Of a stretch of 41,699 bases of DNA, positions 1-7,048 are shown one piece after another. Location: the IMG/VR virus record IMGVR_UViG_3300033150_002278, positions 1 through 41,699 of that record, one strand, 5' to 3'. The DNA comes from a virus. The stretch's first letter is position 1, and the number at the start of each line of letters is the position of its first letter. A program made the position numbers and the translations under genes. Below the pieces are notes generated by a model that was not told where the DNA came from, did no database searches, and saw only the letters and a list, made by a program, of their open reading frames with translations.

Positions 1-114
1 GGTAAATTCATGATTGAAAAAATGATGTATGCAGCCATCGCGTTTGGATGGGCGGTCATCGTCTATTCCATCGTAGAAATCATTCGGGAGTGGACAGAGG
101 ATGAGTAAGTGGAT
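1..114. repeat. Terminal direct repeat, left copy (circle junction)
   Basis: Bases 1-114 are identical to 41586-41699. The repeat carries the whole 32-codon membrane microprotein gene and the first bases of the next gene. An exact repeat at both ends means the contig closes into a circle, either as an assembly overlap of a circular or permuted genome or as a true short terminal redundancy. Genes read smoothly across the junction. Sequence alone cannot separate the two explanations. Confidence 0.95.
10..108 (+). CDS. Single-pass membrane microprotein (32 aa)
   Basis: A 32-codon ORF starts with MIEKMMYAAIAFGWAVIVYS and ends in an acidic tail (REWTEDE). The middle, about residues 6-25, is a continuous hydrophobic stretch and probably one transmembrane helix. 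In the circular genome a GGGGG run lies 7 bases before the ATG and could serve as ribosome binding site, although it falls inside a small hairpin (41574-41591). The stop overlaps the next gene by 8 bases, which suggests translational coupling. Function is unknown. Small membrane proteins in this position could act on host metabolism or lysis, but nothing visible shows that. An identical copy lies at 41595-41693. Confidence 0.65.
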   Translation: MIEKMMYAAIAFGWAVIVYSIVEIIREWTEDE

Positions 115-361
115 ATACGAAGGTAATTACGGTTTGAGTGTGCGCACCCTTCGGGTCACGCCGTTCAACGAAGTCGTTCTCTTCGAGGTTCTCAGCCGGA
201 ACGGTAGACAAATGGGCGCGGTGGAACTCACTGTACGCAGAGCTCGTATGTTGGCCCGCGAGTTGGGACATTGGGCCGACAAACGGTCTGACAGGTGGAT
301 ACGAACGCAAAGGGACCGTAAGCGGGCGCGGCGGTCCACCCAAGGCGGAGGTATGGAATGA
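101..361 (+). CDS. Small basic hypothetical protein (86 aa)
   Basis: This 86-residue protein begins MSKWIYEGNYGLSVRTLRVT. Its C-terminal third is very basic (many Arg and Lys, ending RKRARRSTQGGGME), which would suit nucleic-acid binding. It starts inside the end of the membrane microprotein gene (8-base overlap) and its stop overlaps the next start as ATGA (358-361), so it sits in a tightly coupled operon. I recognise no family. The N-terminal half looks like a small beta-rich fold by hydrophobic pattern only. Confidence 0.7.
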   Translation: MSKWIYEGNYGLSVRTLRVTPFNEVVLFEVLSRNGRQMGAVELTVRRARMLARELGHWADKRSDRWIRTQRDRKRARRSTQGGGME

Positions 362-789
362 CAACGATTCAGAAACCACGGCCTGACTGTGTGAGGTCGT
401 TGACTTACAAGAAGCGGACGGGATGCGGGTCACTCTACGTTACCATCTCGCACCCGGATGAAGAGTACCGTGAGATATTCGCAACACTGGGCAAGACCGG
501 TGGCTGCGCTGCGGCGTATGCCCAGTCGCTGACTCGCATGATTACGTTGGCAGTGAACTGTGGGGCGCCGCTCGACCGGGTATGCAGGCAGCTCGATGGC
601 GTGCGTTGCCCCCAGGATTCATTCCACATTCCATCTTGTCCACAGGCTGTCGCGCAGGTTATCACGAAGGTGTGGATAAGGAAGGAGGTCGATAACGATG
701 TACGTCCTGCTGTACGGCCGACCGGGGTCGGGAAAGACGACGATGGCGGCCACATTCACGAAGCTGGGCCTGAGAGTGCACATCCTTGA
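358..789 (+). CDS. Stand-alone TSCPD-domain protein (ribonucleotide reductase-related)
   Basis: The first about 105 residues match the TSCPD domain, normally the C-terminal domain of class II ribonucleotide reductases. Visible motifs in order are TGCGSLYVTI (21-30), LGKTGGCAAA (44-53), GVRCP (81-85) and SCPQAVAQVI (93-102), the last being the name-giving motif. Cysteines in these motifs probably bind metal. GGAGG lies 6 bases before the ATG. No catalytic reductase subunit is visible in the genome, so the protein may help a host enzyme or have another role; this is inference. The last about 30 codons (after residue 112) overlap the next gene by 92 bases in another frame and look unlike the domain, so that tail may be non-conserved. 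Confidence 0.85.
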   Translation: MTTIQKPRPDCVRSLTYKKRTGCGSLYVTISHPDEEYREIFATLGKTGGCAAAYAQSLTRMITLAVNCGAPLDRVCRQLDGVRCPQDSFHIPSCPQAVAQVITKVWIRKEVDNDVRPAVRPTGVGKDDDGGHIHEAGPESAHP

Positions 790-1465
790 TGTCGACTGCA
801 AAGTCGGAACGATGGAAAATCTGAAGCCATTCTTCAAGGACGGACTCCTTGAGGTTACCGAAGTCAAAGAGCTGCTCACTCAGGCCAAGCTGGCAACGAA
901 AGTGAAGAGTCCACGAGCTGCAATCGCGGCGCAACCGCGGGGATACATGCGCATCGTTGAGTTTATCGACGACCTCGTCGCGAAGATGGACTCCGGTGAG
1001 GAGCCGCCTTTCGACGTCCTCGTTCTGGACTCACTCACCAGCGCGATTGAACACTTTAAACGGCTGCTGATGCATTTGGATAAGCCGAAAGAGGACCTTC
1101 GCCTCGAATTTGACCACTGGAATGCACTGCTCGCAAATCTCGAGGAACTGTTTACGACCTTGCAGTACCTGCACGGCTGGCTCAAACACATCGTTGTAAT
1201 TGCGCACGAGCGCATTGATTATGAGAGGTCAGGTGAGATGGCGTCTATCTCCGCAATTTTGCCTGCAATCGAAGGGTCGATGCGTGAGAAAGTGGGTAAG
1301 TACTTCGGTGAGGTATACAACCTGCAGGTGTCCCAAGTCGGAACGAAGGTTGAACGACGCGTGTTAACTCAACCCATTCGCAAATACGTAGCGCGAACGA
1401 GTCGTGACCTCGAAACCTTTGAGGTCGCTGACTTCAGTGTTATCCTATCCCGAGGAGCAAAGTGA
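698..1465 (+). CDS. Sak4-like RecA-fold ATPase (phage recombinase, AAA_24 type)
   Basis: The 255-residue protein opens with a Walker A motif GRPGSGKT (residues 7-14) and has a Walker B-like FDVLVLDSL near residue 105. Short RecA-core phage ATPases of this layout (AAA_24/Sak4) bind single-stranded DNA and promote strand annealing or exchange. Here it is followed by a RecB-like nuclease and a DUF669-like putative ssDNA-binding protein, the usual phage recombination and replication set. The start follows AAGGAGG (683-689) at good spacing and lies inside the end of the TSCPD gene. Family assignment rests on motif and context; exact subfamily is not certain. Confidence 0.85.
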   Translation: MYVLLYGRPGSGKTTMAATFTKLGLRVHILDVDCKVGTMENLKPFFKDGLLEVTEVKELLTQAKLATKVKSPRAAIAAQPRGYMRIVEFIDDLVAKMDSGEEPPFDVLVLDSLTSAIEHFKRLLMHLDKPKEDLRLEFDHWNALLANLEELFTTLQYLHGWLKHIVVIAHERIDYERSGEMASISAILPAIEGSMREKVGKYFGEVYNLQVSQVGTKVERRVLTQPIRKYVARTSRDLETFEVADFSVILSRGAK

Positions 1466-2319
1466 TGAGTAATGGCATCGTGATGAGTGATGAACGTATT
1501 CGGCTAAGCTGTGCATCGGTGGAGACCTATCTTACATGTCGCCAGAAGTATTATTGGCGATACGTCTGCAAGTTGGTTCCCAAACGGAAGCCCGTGCCGA
1601 TGCAGGTCGGTTCAATCTTGCATCACCTCCTATCCCTGCACATTCAAGGGATGTTGACCCCGGACGCGATAGGTTCACTTGATGAGCTGGTACAAATGAT
1701 TTCTCCATCGAACGAGGAAGTGGTCTCCATGGAAGTTGCCCATGAGGCTGCCCAACTCGTGTTGGGGTACATCGACAAGTATAGGAACGACCCTCTCAAT
1801 TTTGTGGCGACCGAAGTCCACGTCGAGTATGCACCACCGGATGAGGAGTTCAGCATTTACGGCCGCGTTGATGCTTTGGCAAGGTCACAGCGTGGGGACC
1901 TCTGGCGGGTTGAATTCAAAAGCGTGGGCCGCTACGATGCAGCGTTCCTGGCCGGACAGAAGTCGTCGTTACAACATGCGATTTACACCTATCTGCTGAG
2001 GCAAACGTCCCCCGAACCTGTGCGTGGAACGGTGTTTGACCTTATTATCAAGAGCCGGCCACCGCAGTACGAACGCGCATTCGTTCCTGTTAACCCTAAA
2101 TTGGTGGACATGGCACTGTCGGCGTTCCGGAACGTGGCACGCTCCATTCGGAGTGGAGAGCCGATATTCCCGTCCATGAAGTGTTGGAGCTGGAACAGGC
2201 AGTGCGATTACCACGTCCTATGCATGTACGACAGCCCGGAGAATAGGGAAGCGTTCTTCGAAAATGCGGACGTGGTTTTTGAAAGGGAAAGGATGCAACT
2301 AAACCCACACGTTGGGTAA
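1465..2319 (+). CDS. PD-(D/E)XK nuclease, RecB/Cas4-like
   Basis: The 284-residue protein has the RecB-nuclease pattern: an N-terminal YLTCRQKYYWRYV element, a histidine in GSILHHLLSLH, then GRVDAL (Asp, about residue 132) and the ExK motif in WRVEFKS. Cys25 plus three cysteines near the C-terminus (in KCWSWNRQCDYHVLC) resemble the four ligands of the Fe-S cluster in AddB/Cas4-type nucleases. It probably resects DNA ends for the Sak4-like recombinase. The ATG at 1465 shares one base with the previous stop and follows CGAGGAG at 7 bases; a GTG at 1462 is the alternative start. The Fe-S cluster is inference from cysteine positions. Confidence 0.87.
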   Translation: MSNGIVMSDERIRLSCASVETYLTCRQKYYWRYVCKLVPKRKPVPMQVGSILHHLLSLHIQGMLTPDAIGSLDELVQMISPSNEEVVSMEVAHEAAQLVLGYIDKYRNDPLNFVATEVHVEYAPPDEEFSIYGRVDALARSQRGDLWRVEFKSVGRYDAAFLAGQKSSLQHAIYTYLLRQTSPEPVRGTVFDLIIKSRPPQYERAFVPVNPKLVDMALSAFRNVARSIRSGEPIFPSMKCWSWNRQCDYHVLCMYDSPENREAFFENADVVFERERMQLNPHVG

Positions 2320-2335
2320 GAAAGGAGGTAGAACC

Positions 2336-2740
2336 ATGCGTATCATCATCCCTGAAGGCATCGGCGACCGTTTGCGAGTGATTCCGGCCGGGACGTACGA
2401 AGCGTCCCTCGAACGTGTTACCATCGGGATGAGCAAACGGGGTTTCCCGAAGGCAACCGTCCGTTGGATTATCACTTCGCAAAACCCTGAGAGCGAAGAG
2501 GAAACCGTAGGCGCCCCGGTGATTGACAGTTTTTCGCTCCAGGAACAGGCATTGTGGCGTCTCAACCGGTTGTACCGTGATGTCACGGGCGAAGACCTGC
2601 CTCACGGCGATTTCTCTCCCGAGGAATTTGCCGAGCTGCTTGAGCAGATGGTCGGTGCCAGCGCGAGGCTGGTCGTCGACATCGATGTGACGCCCGACGG
2701 TGAGGACATTAACCGCGTCGAGAGTTGGACCATCCTTTAA
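2336..2740 (+). CDS. DUF669-like putative ssDNA-binding protein
   Basis: The 134-residue protein has an opening typical of DUF669-type phage proteins: VIPAGTYEASLERVTIGMSK, then a conserved basic/aromatic strand, and a loop with DLPHGDFSPEEF. Such proteins usually sit beside AAA_24 recombinases and PD-(D/E)XK nucleases and are thought to bind single-stranded DNA, as seen here. The start is fixed by AAAGGAGG (2321-2328) 7 bases before ATG 2336; an in-frame TTG at 2312 is less likely. Family assignment is by pattern memory and context, not by a profile search. Confidence 0.65.
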   Translation: MRIIIPEGIGDRLRVIPAGTYEASLERVTIGMSKRGFPKATVRWIITSQNPESEEETVGAPVIDSFSLQEQALWRLNRLYRDVTGEDLPHGDFSPEEFAELLEQMVGASARLVVDIDVTPDGEDINRVESWTIL

Positions 2741-2758
2741 CCAGTAAACGCTGAGCGG

Positions 2759-2791
2759 GTGCGCCCGGTATCAGCCGCAGTCCGGGCGCAC
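2759..2791 (+). other. Intergenic RNA hairpin (10-bp stem)
   Basis: GTGCGCCCGG (2759-2768) pairs perfectly with CCGGGCGCAC (2782-2791) around a 13-base loop. It fills the 74-base gap between two rightward genes. No T-run follows, so it is more likely an attenuator, RNA-stabilising or processing element than a strong intrinsic terminator. Confidence 0.6.
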
Positions 2792-2814
2792 TCCCGTATG
2801 CATGGGAGGCAACA

Positions 2815-3171
2815 ATGGAACGGGTGGAACGGTATGATTCTGCAGGACAGAACCTGTTGAACCGTGAGGTTGCAATAATCGGTATCGTTACAACTGCGAC
2901 CATATCAAACGTTATGACTATGAACCGTGGAAAGCATCCGGCCGGCTCGTGGATGGACGTAAGCCCGGCTGAACACATCAGAGCGGCCGCACGACACATT
3001 ATGCGTTGGATGAACGGGGTTCATGAGTCGGACGGGGAATACCACTTGGACAACGCGCTGTGCCGGCTGGCAATGGCAGCCACGGTCAACCTGATTGACC
3101 CGGTGCTCGCAACGTTGGTAAAAGACCAAATTGAAGGAGAATACGAGGATGAGTTTGATGACGGGACCTAA
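2815..3171 (+). CDS. DUF5664-like protein (dATP/dGTP diphosphohydrolase N-terminal-like)
   Basis: The 118-residue protein contains PAEHIRAAARHIMRWMNG followed by an acidic ESDGEYHLDNALCRLAMAA segment. This is the pattern of DUF5664 proteins: two helices with H/R and D/E residues that recall nucleotide hydrolase folds. The annotation dATP/dGTP diphosphohydrolase is used for relatives, mainly by homology; here the reaction is unproven. GGGAGG lies 6 bases upstream of the ATG. Its end overlaps the polymerase gene by 23 bases, placing it in the replication operon, where a nucleotide-pool role would fit. Confidence 0.6.
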   Translation: MERVERYDSAGQNLLNREVAIIGIVTTATISNVMTMNRGKHPAGSWMDVSPAEHIRAAARHIMRWMNGVHESDGEYHLDNALCRLAMAATVNLIDPVLATLVKDQIEGEYEDEFDDGT

Positions 3172-5419
3172 GTGCGAAGAGTGTACGTTGGACAGGGCAA
3201 AGTTCGTACCGCCACAGATACCGGATTACGCTCAGCATCCCATCCTCTTCGTGGGGCAGGCGCCCGGAAAGGTTGAGGTTACGACCGGTATTCCGTTCAC
3301 GGGACCGGCTGGCCGTATGTTATTTAGGCTGATGAGTGACGCCGGTCTGAATAAGAAGTATGCGAACATTACGAACGCTGTGATGTGTATGCCGCCCGGC
3401 GACAGGCGACCGACTCCTGAGGAGCTGGCATGCTGTCGTCCCATATTGGCCGACGTCATCCGGCGGGTTCGACCTAAGGTTATCGTTGCATTGGGGTTGC
3501 CCGCTCTTGAGGCGCTGACCATCCGGGGTTTCGCACAGCCAATGGAGCAGTTGCGCGGCACCGTCTTCAAGTTGAACGAGCTGTTCGGGCACGATTGCCC
3601 CGTTTTGGTTACGTATCACCCTGCATTCGTAATGCGGCAACGCCAATGGATTGAGATTGTCGTAAACGACTTACGCAAGGCCGTGGCAATAGCGCGTGGC
3701 GATTCGGTGTCCGTCGGCGATGAGTGGAATCCGAACATGATTCTAAATCCGTCACCGACATTTTTGGCCGACTGGCTGGGTCGGTCATTCGACGGAGCGA
3801 CCGTCGTCTTCGACATTGAAACTACCGGGCTGAACCCGTTTGAGGACAAGATTCTGGGAATTGCGTACTGTTACAGCGGTAGTGAGGCAGTTGCCATAAC
3901 CTTCGACCCGGACGTGAAGGACGAGCGGTTTGAAGTTGTTCGCCGGTTTCAGGAGGACCCGCATGTACGTAAATGTGCCCAGAACGCATCATTCGACGTG
4001 TCCTTCCTGGATATGGCCGGCATACGGACGGAAGGCATCGCCTGGGACACGCGCTGCGCTGAGACCGTGCTACATCCCGACCTGCCCAAAGACCTGCAAA
4101 GTATGCGGACTCTCTATACAACGATTCCTCCGTATAAGCCTACCAAACGCGAGATGGCTATGATTTCGTCGATGCCGGAACCGCGTGTCCTCGAAATGGC
4201 GTGCTGGGACGTGATTACAACGTGGGCCGTTATGGAAGAGCAGCGCCGAATGATGGGCGAAACTGAACTCAAACTGATGAATGACTTGCTCATACCACTC
4301 ATCGAACCGTTGTGGCGCATGCAAAAAGTCGGCGTCCGCGTTGACGTACCGCTCCTTGCAGTCATCTACAAACGTGAGTTGCCGAAGGTCGTCGAAATCG
4401 AACATGAATTCATGTCGGAGGTGGGCATAAATCCGGCATCACCGGCGCAGATATGCGAGCGCTTCGGGTTGAGGAACTCGACGGAGGAATTACTCAAAGC
4501 GGAGATTCGACGGTTGCATCCAGACGCGAAGTGGTTTGAAAAAATATTGACGTACCGCAAAAAGCGGTTTGTGTTGGACACCGTACTCCGTGGTGTGTAC
4601 GACAGACTGATTGGTGACCGAGTTCATACGTCCTTCCTTCTTGAGGGCACGGCAACCGGCAGGCTCGCGAGCAGAAATCCTAACCTGCAGAATATACCAC
4701 GCTGGCTGCGGCAGATTTTCATTCCGGACGACCCGGAGCGGTACTGGTTCTGTGAGGCCGACTTCAAACAACAAGAGCTGAGGGTTGGGGCGCTGCTCGC
4801 ACCGGAGCCGACGTTGCTCAATGAGCTTGAAACCGGTAAGAGCGTGTATAAAACGCTCCACCGTGAGATATTCGGTAGCCCGGAAGGGCGCGACCCATTT
4901 CAGGTCGAGCGTGAGATAACGCAGACGAAGGGCGTTGTGTTTGGAACGTTGTATGGCCGCACAGCGCGTTCCATTGCGATGGAATTCGGCGTTCCAGTTG
5001 CAGTTGCGGAGAGGTGGCAGGCAATCTGTATTAACCGATTTCCCGGCCTGCTCGAATATAAGCGCAGGTGTGAAAGGGATGCCTTAGGAAAGGGATATGT
5101 CCAAACCCCGTTCGGTCGTAAGCGGTATGTAACGACGCTGACGCAGGCGTATAATACACCCATTCAATCTACGTCTGCTGACGTGGGTTTAACGGCTTTG
5201 TTACGAGTGTACCGTGCCGGGTTCGACCTCAGGCTGACGGTATACGATTCGCTTTTGGTACAACTGCCGAAGGGCGACTTGGAGGCAGTGAGGGAGTTTA
5301 AGAAAACGTGCGAACAACCGATTGAACAGCTTGGCGGCTATGGATTCGCGGTCGACGTGAAGGTCGGCAAAAGTTGGGGCGAGCACGACCTGGAGAAGCT
5401 GGACTTGGACAATGGATGA
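3149..5419 (+). CDS. Uracil-DNA glycosylase / family A DNA polymerase fusion
   Basis: One 756-residue protein joins three modules. Residues 1-185 are a family-4 uracil-DNA glycosylase: Cys9 and Cys12, Cys80 (MCMPPGDRRPTPEE) and a Cys at 95-96 match the four Fe-S ligands, with GQAPG (36-40) and YHPAFVMR (156-163) as active-site motifs. Residues from about 215 form a 3'-5' exonuclease with FDIETTG (221-227), NASFD and WDVITTW. The polymerase follows, with GRLASRNPNLQNIPRW, motif A DFKQQELR (about 535), motif B KGVVFGTLYG (about 593) and motif C as VYDS (about 697) rather than VHDE. The start follows GAAGGAGA at 8 bases. It is the replicative polymerase with a built-in uracil-binding or repair module. 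The usual GEAPG acid is Gln here, so glycosylase activity is uncertain. Confidence 0.93.
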   Translation: MSLMTGPKCEECTLDRAKFVPPQIPDYAQHPILFVGQAPGKVEVTTGIPFTGPAGRMLFRLMSDAGLNKKYANITNAVMCMPPGDRRPTPEELACCRPILADVIRRVRPKVIVALGLPALEALTIRGFAQPMEQLRGTVFKLNELFGHDCPVLVTYHPAFVMRQRQWIEIVVNDLRKAVAIARGDSVSVGDEWNPNMILNPSPTFLADWLGRSFDGATVVFDIETTGLNPFEDKILGIAYCYSGSEAVAITFDPDVKDERFEVVRRFQEDPHVRKCAQNASFDVSFLDMAGIRTEGIAWDTRCAETVLHPDLPKDLQSMRTLYTTIPPYKPTKREMAMISSMPEPRVLEMACWDVITTWAVMEEQRRMMGETELKLMNDLLIPLIEPLWRMQKVGVRVDVPLLAVIYKRELPKVVEIEHEFMSEVGINPASPAQICERFGLRNSTEELLKAEIRRLHPDAKWFEKILTYRKKRFVLDTVLRGVYDRLIGDRVHTSFLLEGTATGRLASRNPNLQNIPRWLRQIFIPDDPERYWFCEADFKQQELRVGALLAPEPTLLNELETGKSVYKTLHREIFGSPEGRDPFQVEREITQTKGVVFGTLYGRTARSIAMEFGVPVAVAERWQAICINRFPGLLEYKRRCERDALGKGYVQTPFGRKRYVTTLTQAYNTPIQSTSADVGLTALLRVYRAGFDLRLTVYDSLLVQLPKGDLEAVREFKKTCEQPIEQLGGYGFAVDVKVGKSWGEHDLEKLDLDNG

Positions 5420-6629
5420 CAGGGACGCAATCCGGGAGTTTTTGCCCCAAACGGGCTGGCTCGCGGACTACATTCGGTTGACGGACGGAGTCGCAGCATG
5501 TCCGCGATTCCGATTTTTCAGCGCTGCCTGCGTGGTGGGCGCGGCTGTAAATAACAAAGTGTGGATAACGCGCGGGACGACGGGCTCGCTACTCCCGCCG
5601 CTGTTCCCGAACCCTTGGGTAATTCTTCTCGCACCGCCTGGCCGTGGGTACAAAACGTCCACGATAAACATGGCCGTGAACATTCTGAAGGCAGCATGCC
5701 CCGAGGCAAGGGTGCTGAGCGACCGAATTACGCCTGAAGCGATAACGCAGGCACTCAGCGAACCAAAGACTCCGAAGGAGATGATTCGTATCGGGCCGCG
5801 CGATGCCACCGGTCTCATCAAAGCACCTGAGCTCAGCGTGTTCTTCGGTAAGCAACAGTACAACGCATCGCTAATTTCATTGATAACCGACCTGTATGAT
5901 TATAGAGAAACGTGGCGTAGTGAGACCATTGCTCGTGGCAGGGACATCCTACGCAACGTGTGCATTTCAATCATCGGTGGCTCAACTCCGGCTTGGCTTC
6001 AGTCCATGTTGCCACACGATGCATTTACGGGCGGCTTCATGTCGAGGTTTATTCTCGTTGAGATGCCGCCCACATATTACAAGCGGGTAGCGTTCCCCGT
6101 TGAGCCCGACAAGAAGGAGTGGGGCGAACTGGTTAATCGGTTGTCAATGATTGGGCGAATACGCGGTGAGATGACGTGGGCTGATGAAGTAGCACGAAGG
6201 CGATACCGGGATATGTACGAATCGTACGTTCCGACCGGGGATGAACAGATTGATGCATACAGGGAGCGCGAAACCGAACAGATTCTGCGCATTGCGATGT
6301 TGATAGCGTTGACGAACGATAGGATGACTGTGTCGGTTGAGGACCTGAACACGGCAAACAACTTGATTCGACTACTTGAGCGGGAGACCTCGCCGAGAAT
6401 TGAGCGGTTGGGAACGCATCCGCGGATGGAGTTGGTACAGCGCATTTGCGACATTCTGAGAATGCACGGTGAACTGAGTGAGGCAGACCTGCTGCGGATG
6501 GTATATCGGTCCCTTACTTATGGCGAAGCTCAGTTTTACGAAGCCCTTGGGATACTACGCAAAACTGGGATGATAACCGTAAACGGGCGTCCAGGTGCAT
6601 GGCGCTTCAGTTTGAGGGAAAGGCGATGA
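5412..6629 (+). CDS. DUF3987-like replication ATPase/helicase-like protein
   Basis: The 405-residue protein has a P-loop-like APPGRGYKTST at about residues 74-84, with one residue more than a standard Walker A between PPG and KT. A long segment SIIGGSTPAWLQSMLPHDAF and GGFMSRFILVEMPP is typical of DUF3987 proteins, which replace or accompany helicase-primase genes in phages. The C-terminus (about 340-400) reads as a winged-helix (LRMHGELSEADLLRMVY). It overlaps the polymerase gene by 8 bases. A role as replicative helicase or loader is inferred from position; ATPase activity depends on whether the odd P-loop works. Confidence 0.7.
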   Translation: MDDRDAIREFLPQTGWLADYIRLTDGVAACPRFRFFSAACVVGAAVNNKVWITRGTTGSLLPPLFPNPWVILLAPPGRGYKTSTINMAVNILKAACPEARVLSDRITPEAITQALSEPKTPKEMIRIGPRDATGLIKAPELSVFFGKQQYNASLISLITDLYDYRETWRSETIARGRDILRNVCISIIGGSTPAWLQSMLPHDAFTGGFMSRFILVEMPPTYYKRVAFPVEPDKKEWGELVNRLSMIGRIRGEMTWADEVARRRYRDMYESYVPTGDEQIDAYRERETEQILRIAMLIALTNDRMTVSVEDLNTANNLIRLLERETSPRIERLGTHPRMELVQRICDILRMHGELSEADLLRMVYRSLTYGEAQFYEALGILRKTGMITVNGRPGAWRFSLRERR

Positions 6630-7048
6630 TTGACATCGAAGCCGTTCGCAGAAAGTTGGCGGACATGTACGGTGAGGACGGCTCCTTCGCGGAGCTGTTT
6701 GAACGTGCGTATTGGCAGTTTACGAATGCGGAGCTTGCGCGGACACTGGGAGTTTCGGAGTTTTGGATTAGAGAGAAGGTCAGGGCGCTCGGAGTGAAGC
6801 GTAAAATGCGTGGCAGGCACAGTGGTAGAATTTTCTTCACTGAGGACGAATTCAAGATTTACGGTCCGCGTGAGCTTGCCCTGAGATTTGCAACGACTCC
6901 GCAGTACATCCGAAAGAAGGCCCGCAGACTGGGATTTACGGGTTCGGATGATACAACCGTCGAATGTCCTCACGGTACCGCTCAATCACCTTTCGCCGCT
7001 CTTCGGGTGAAGTCGCCCGACGAAGGTCGCGACGAAACTGACTGCTAA
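6626..7048 (+). CDS. Double helix-turn-helix DNA-binding protein
   Basis: The 140-residue protein shows two helix-turn-helix units: FTNAELARTLGVSEFWIREK with KVRALGVKRKMRG (about 32-62), and PRELALRFATTPQYIRKKA with RRLGF (about 77-102). Both end in a basic R-x-LG-F/V tail, so the units look like an internal duplication. A sequence-specific DNA-binding or transcription role is likely. ATG 6626 overlaps the previous stop as ATGA, with AGGGAAAGG upstream; an in-frame ATG at 6599 lies inside the previous gene. The last about 36 residues lie antisense to the end of the large virion gene and look non-conserved. Confidence 0.7.
   Translation: MIDIEAVRRKLADMYGEDGSFAELFERAYWQFTNAELARTLGVSEFWIREKVRALGVKRKMRGRHSGRIFFTEDEFKIYGPRELALRFATTPQYIRKKARRLGFTGSDDTTVECPHGTAQSPFAALRVKSPDEGRDETDC

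Noticed and set aside
80-934. Minus-strand ORFs at the left end (80-433, 435-755, 619-879, 662-934)
   Set aside because: Antisense to well supported rightward genes with coupled starts.
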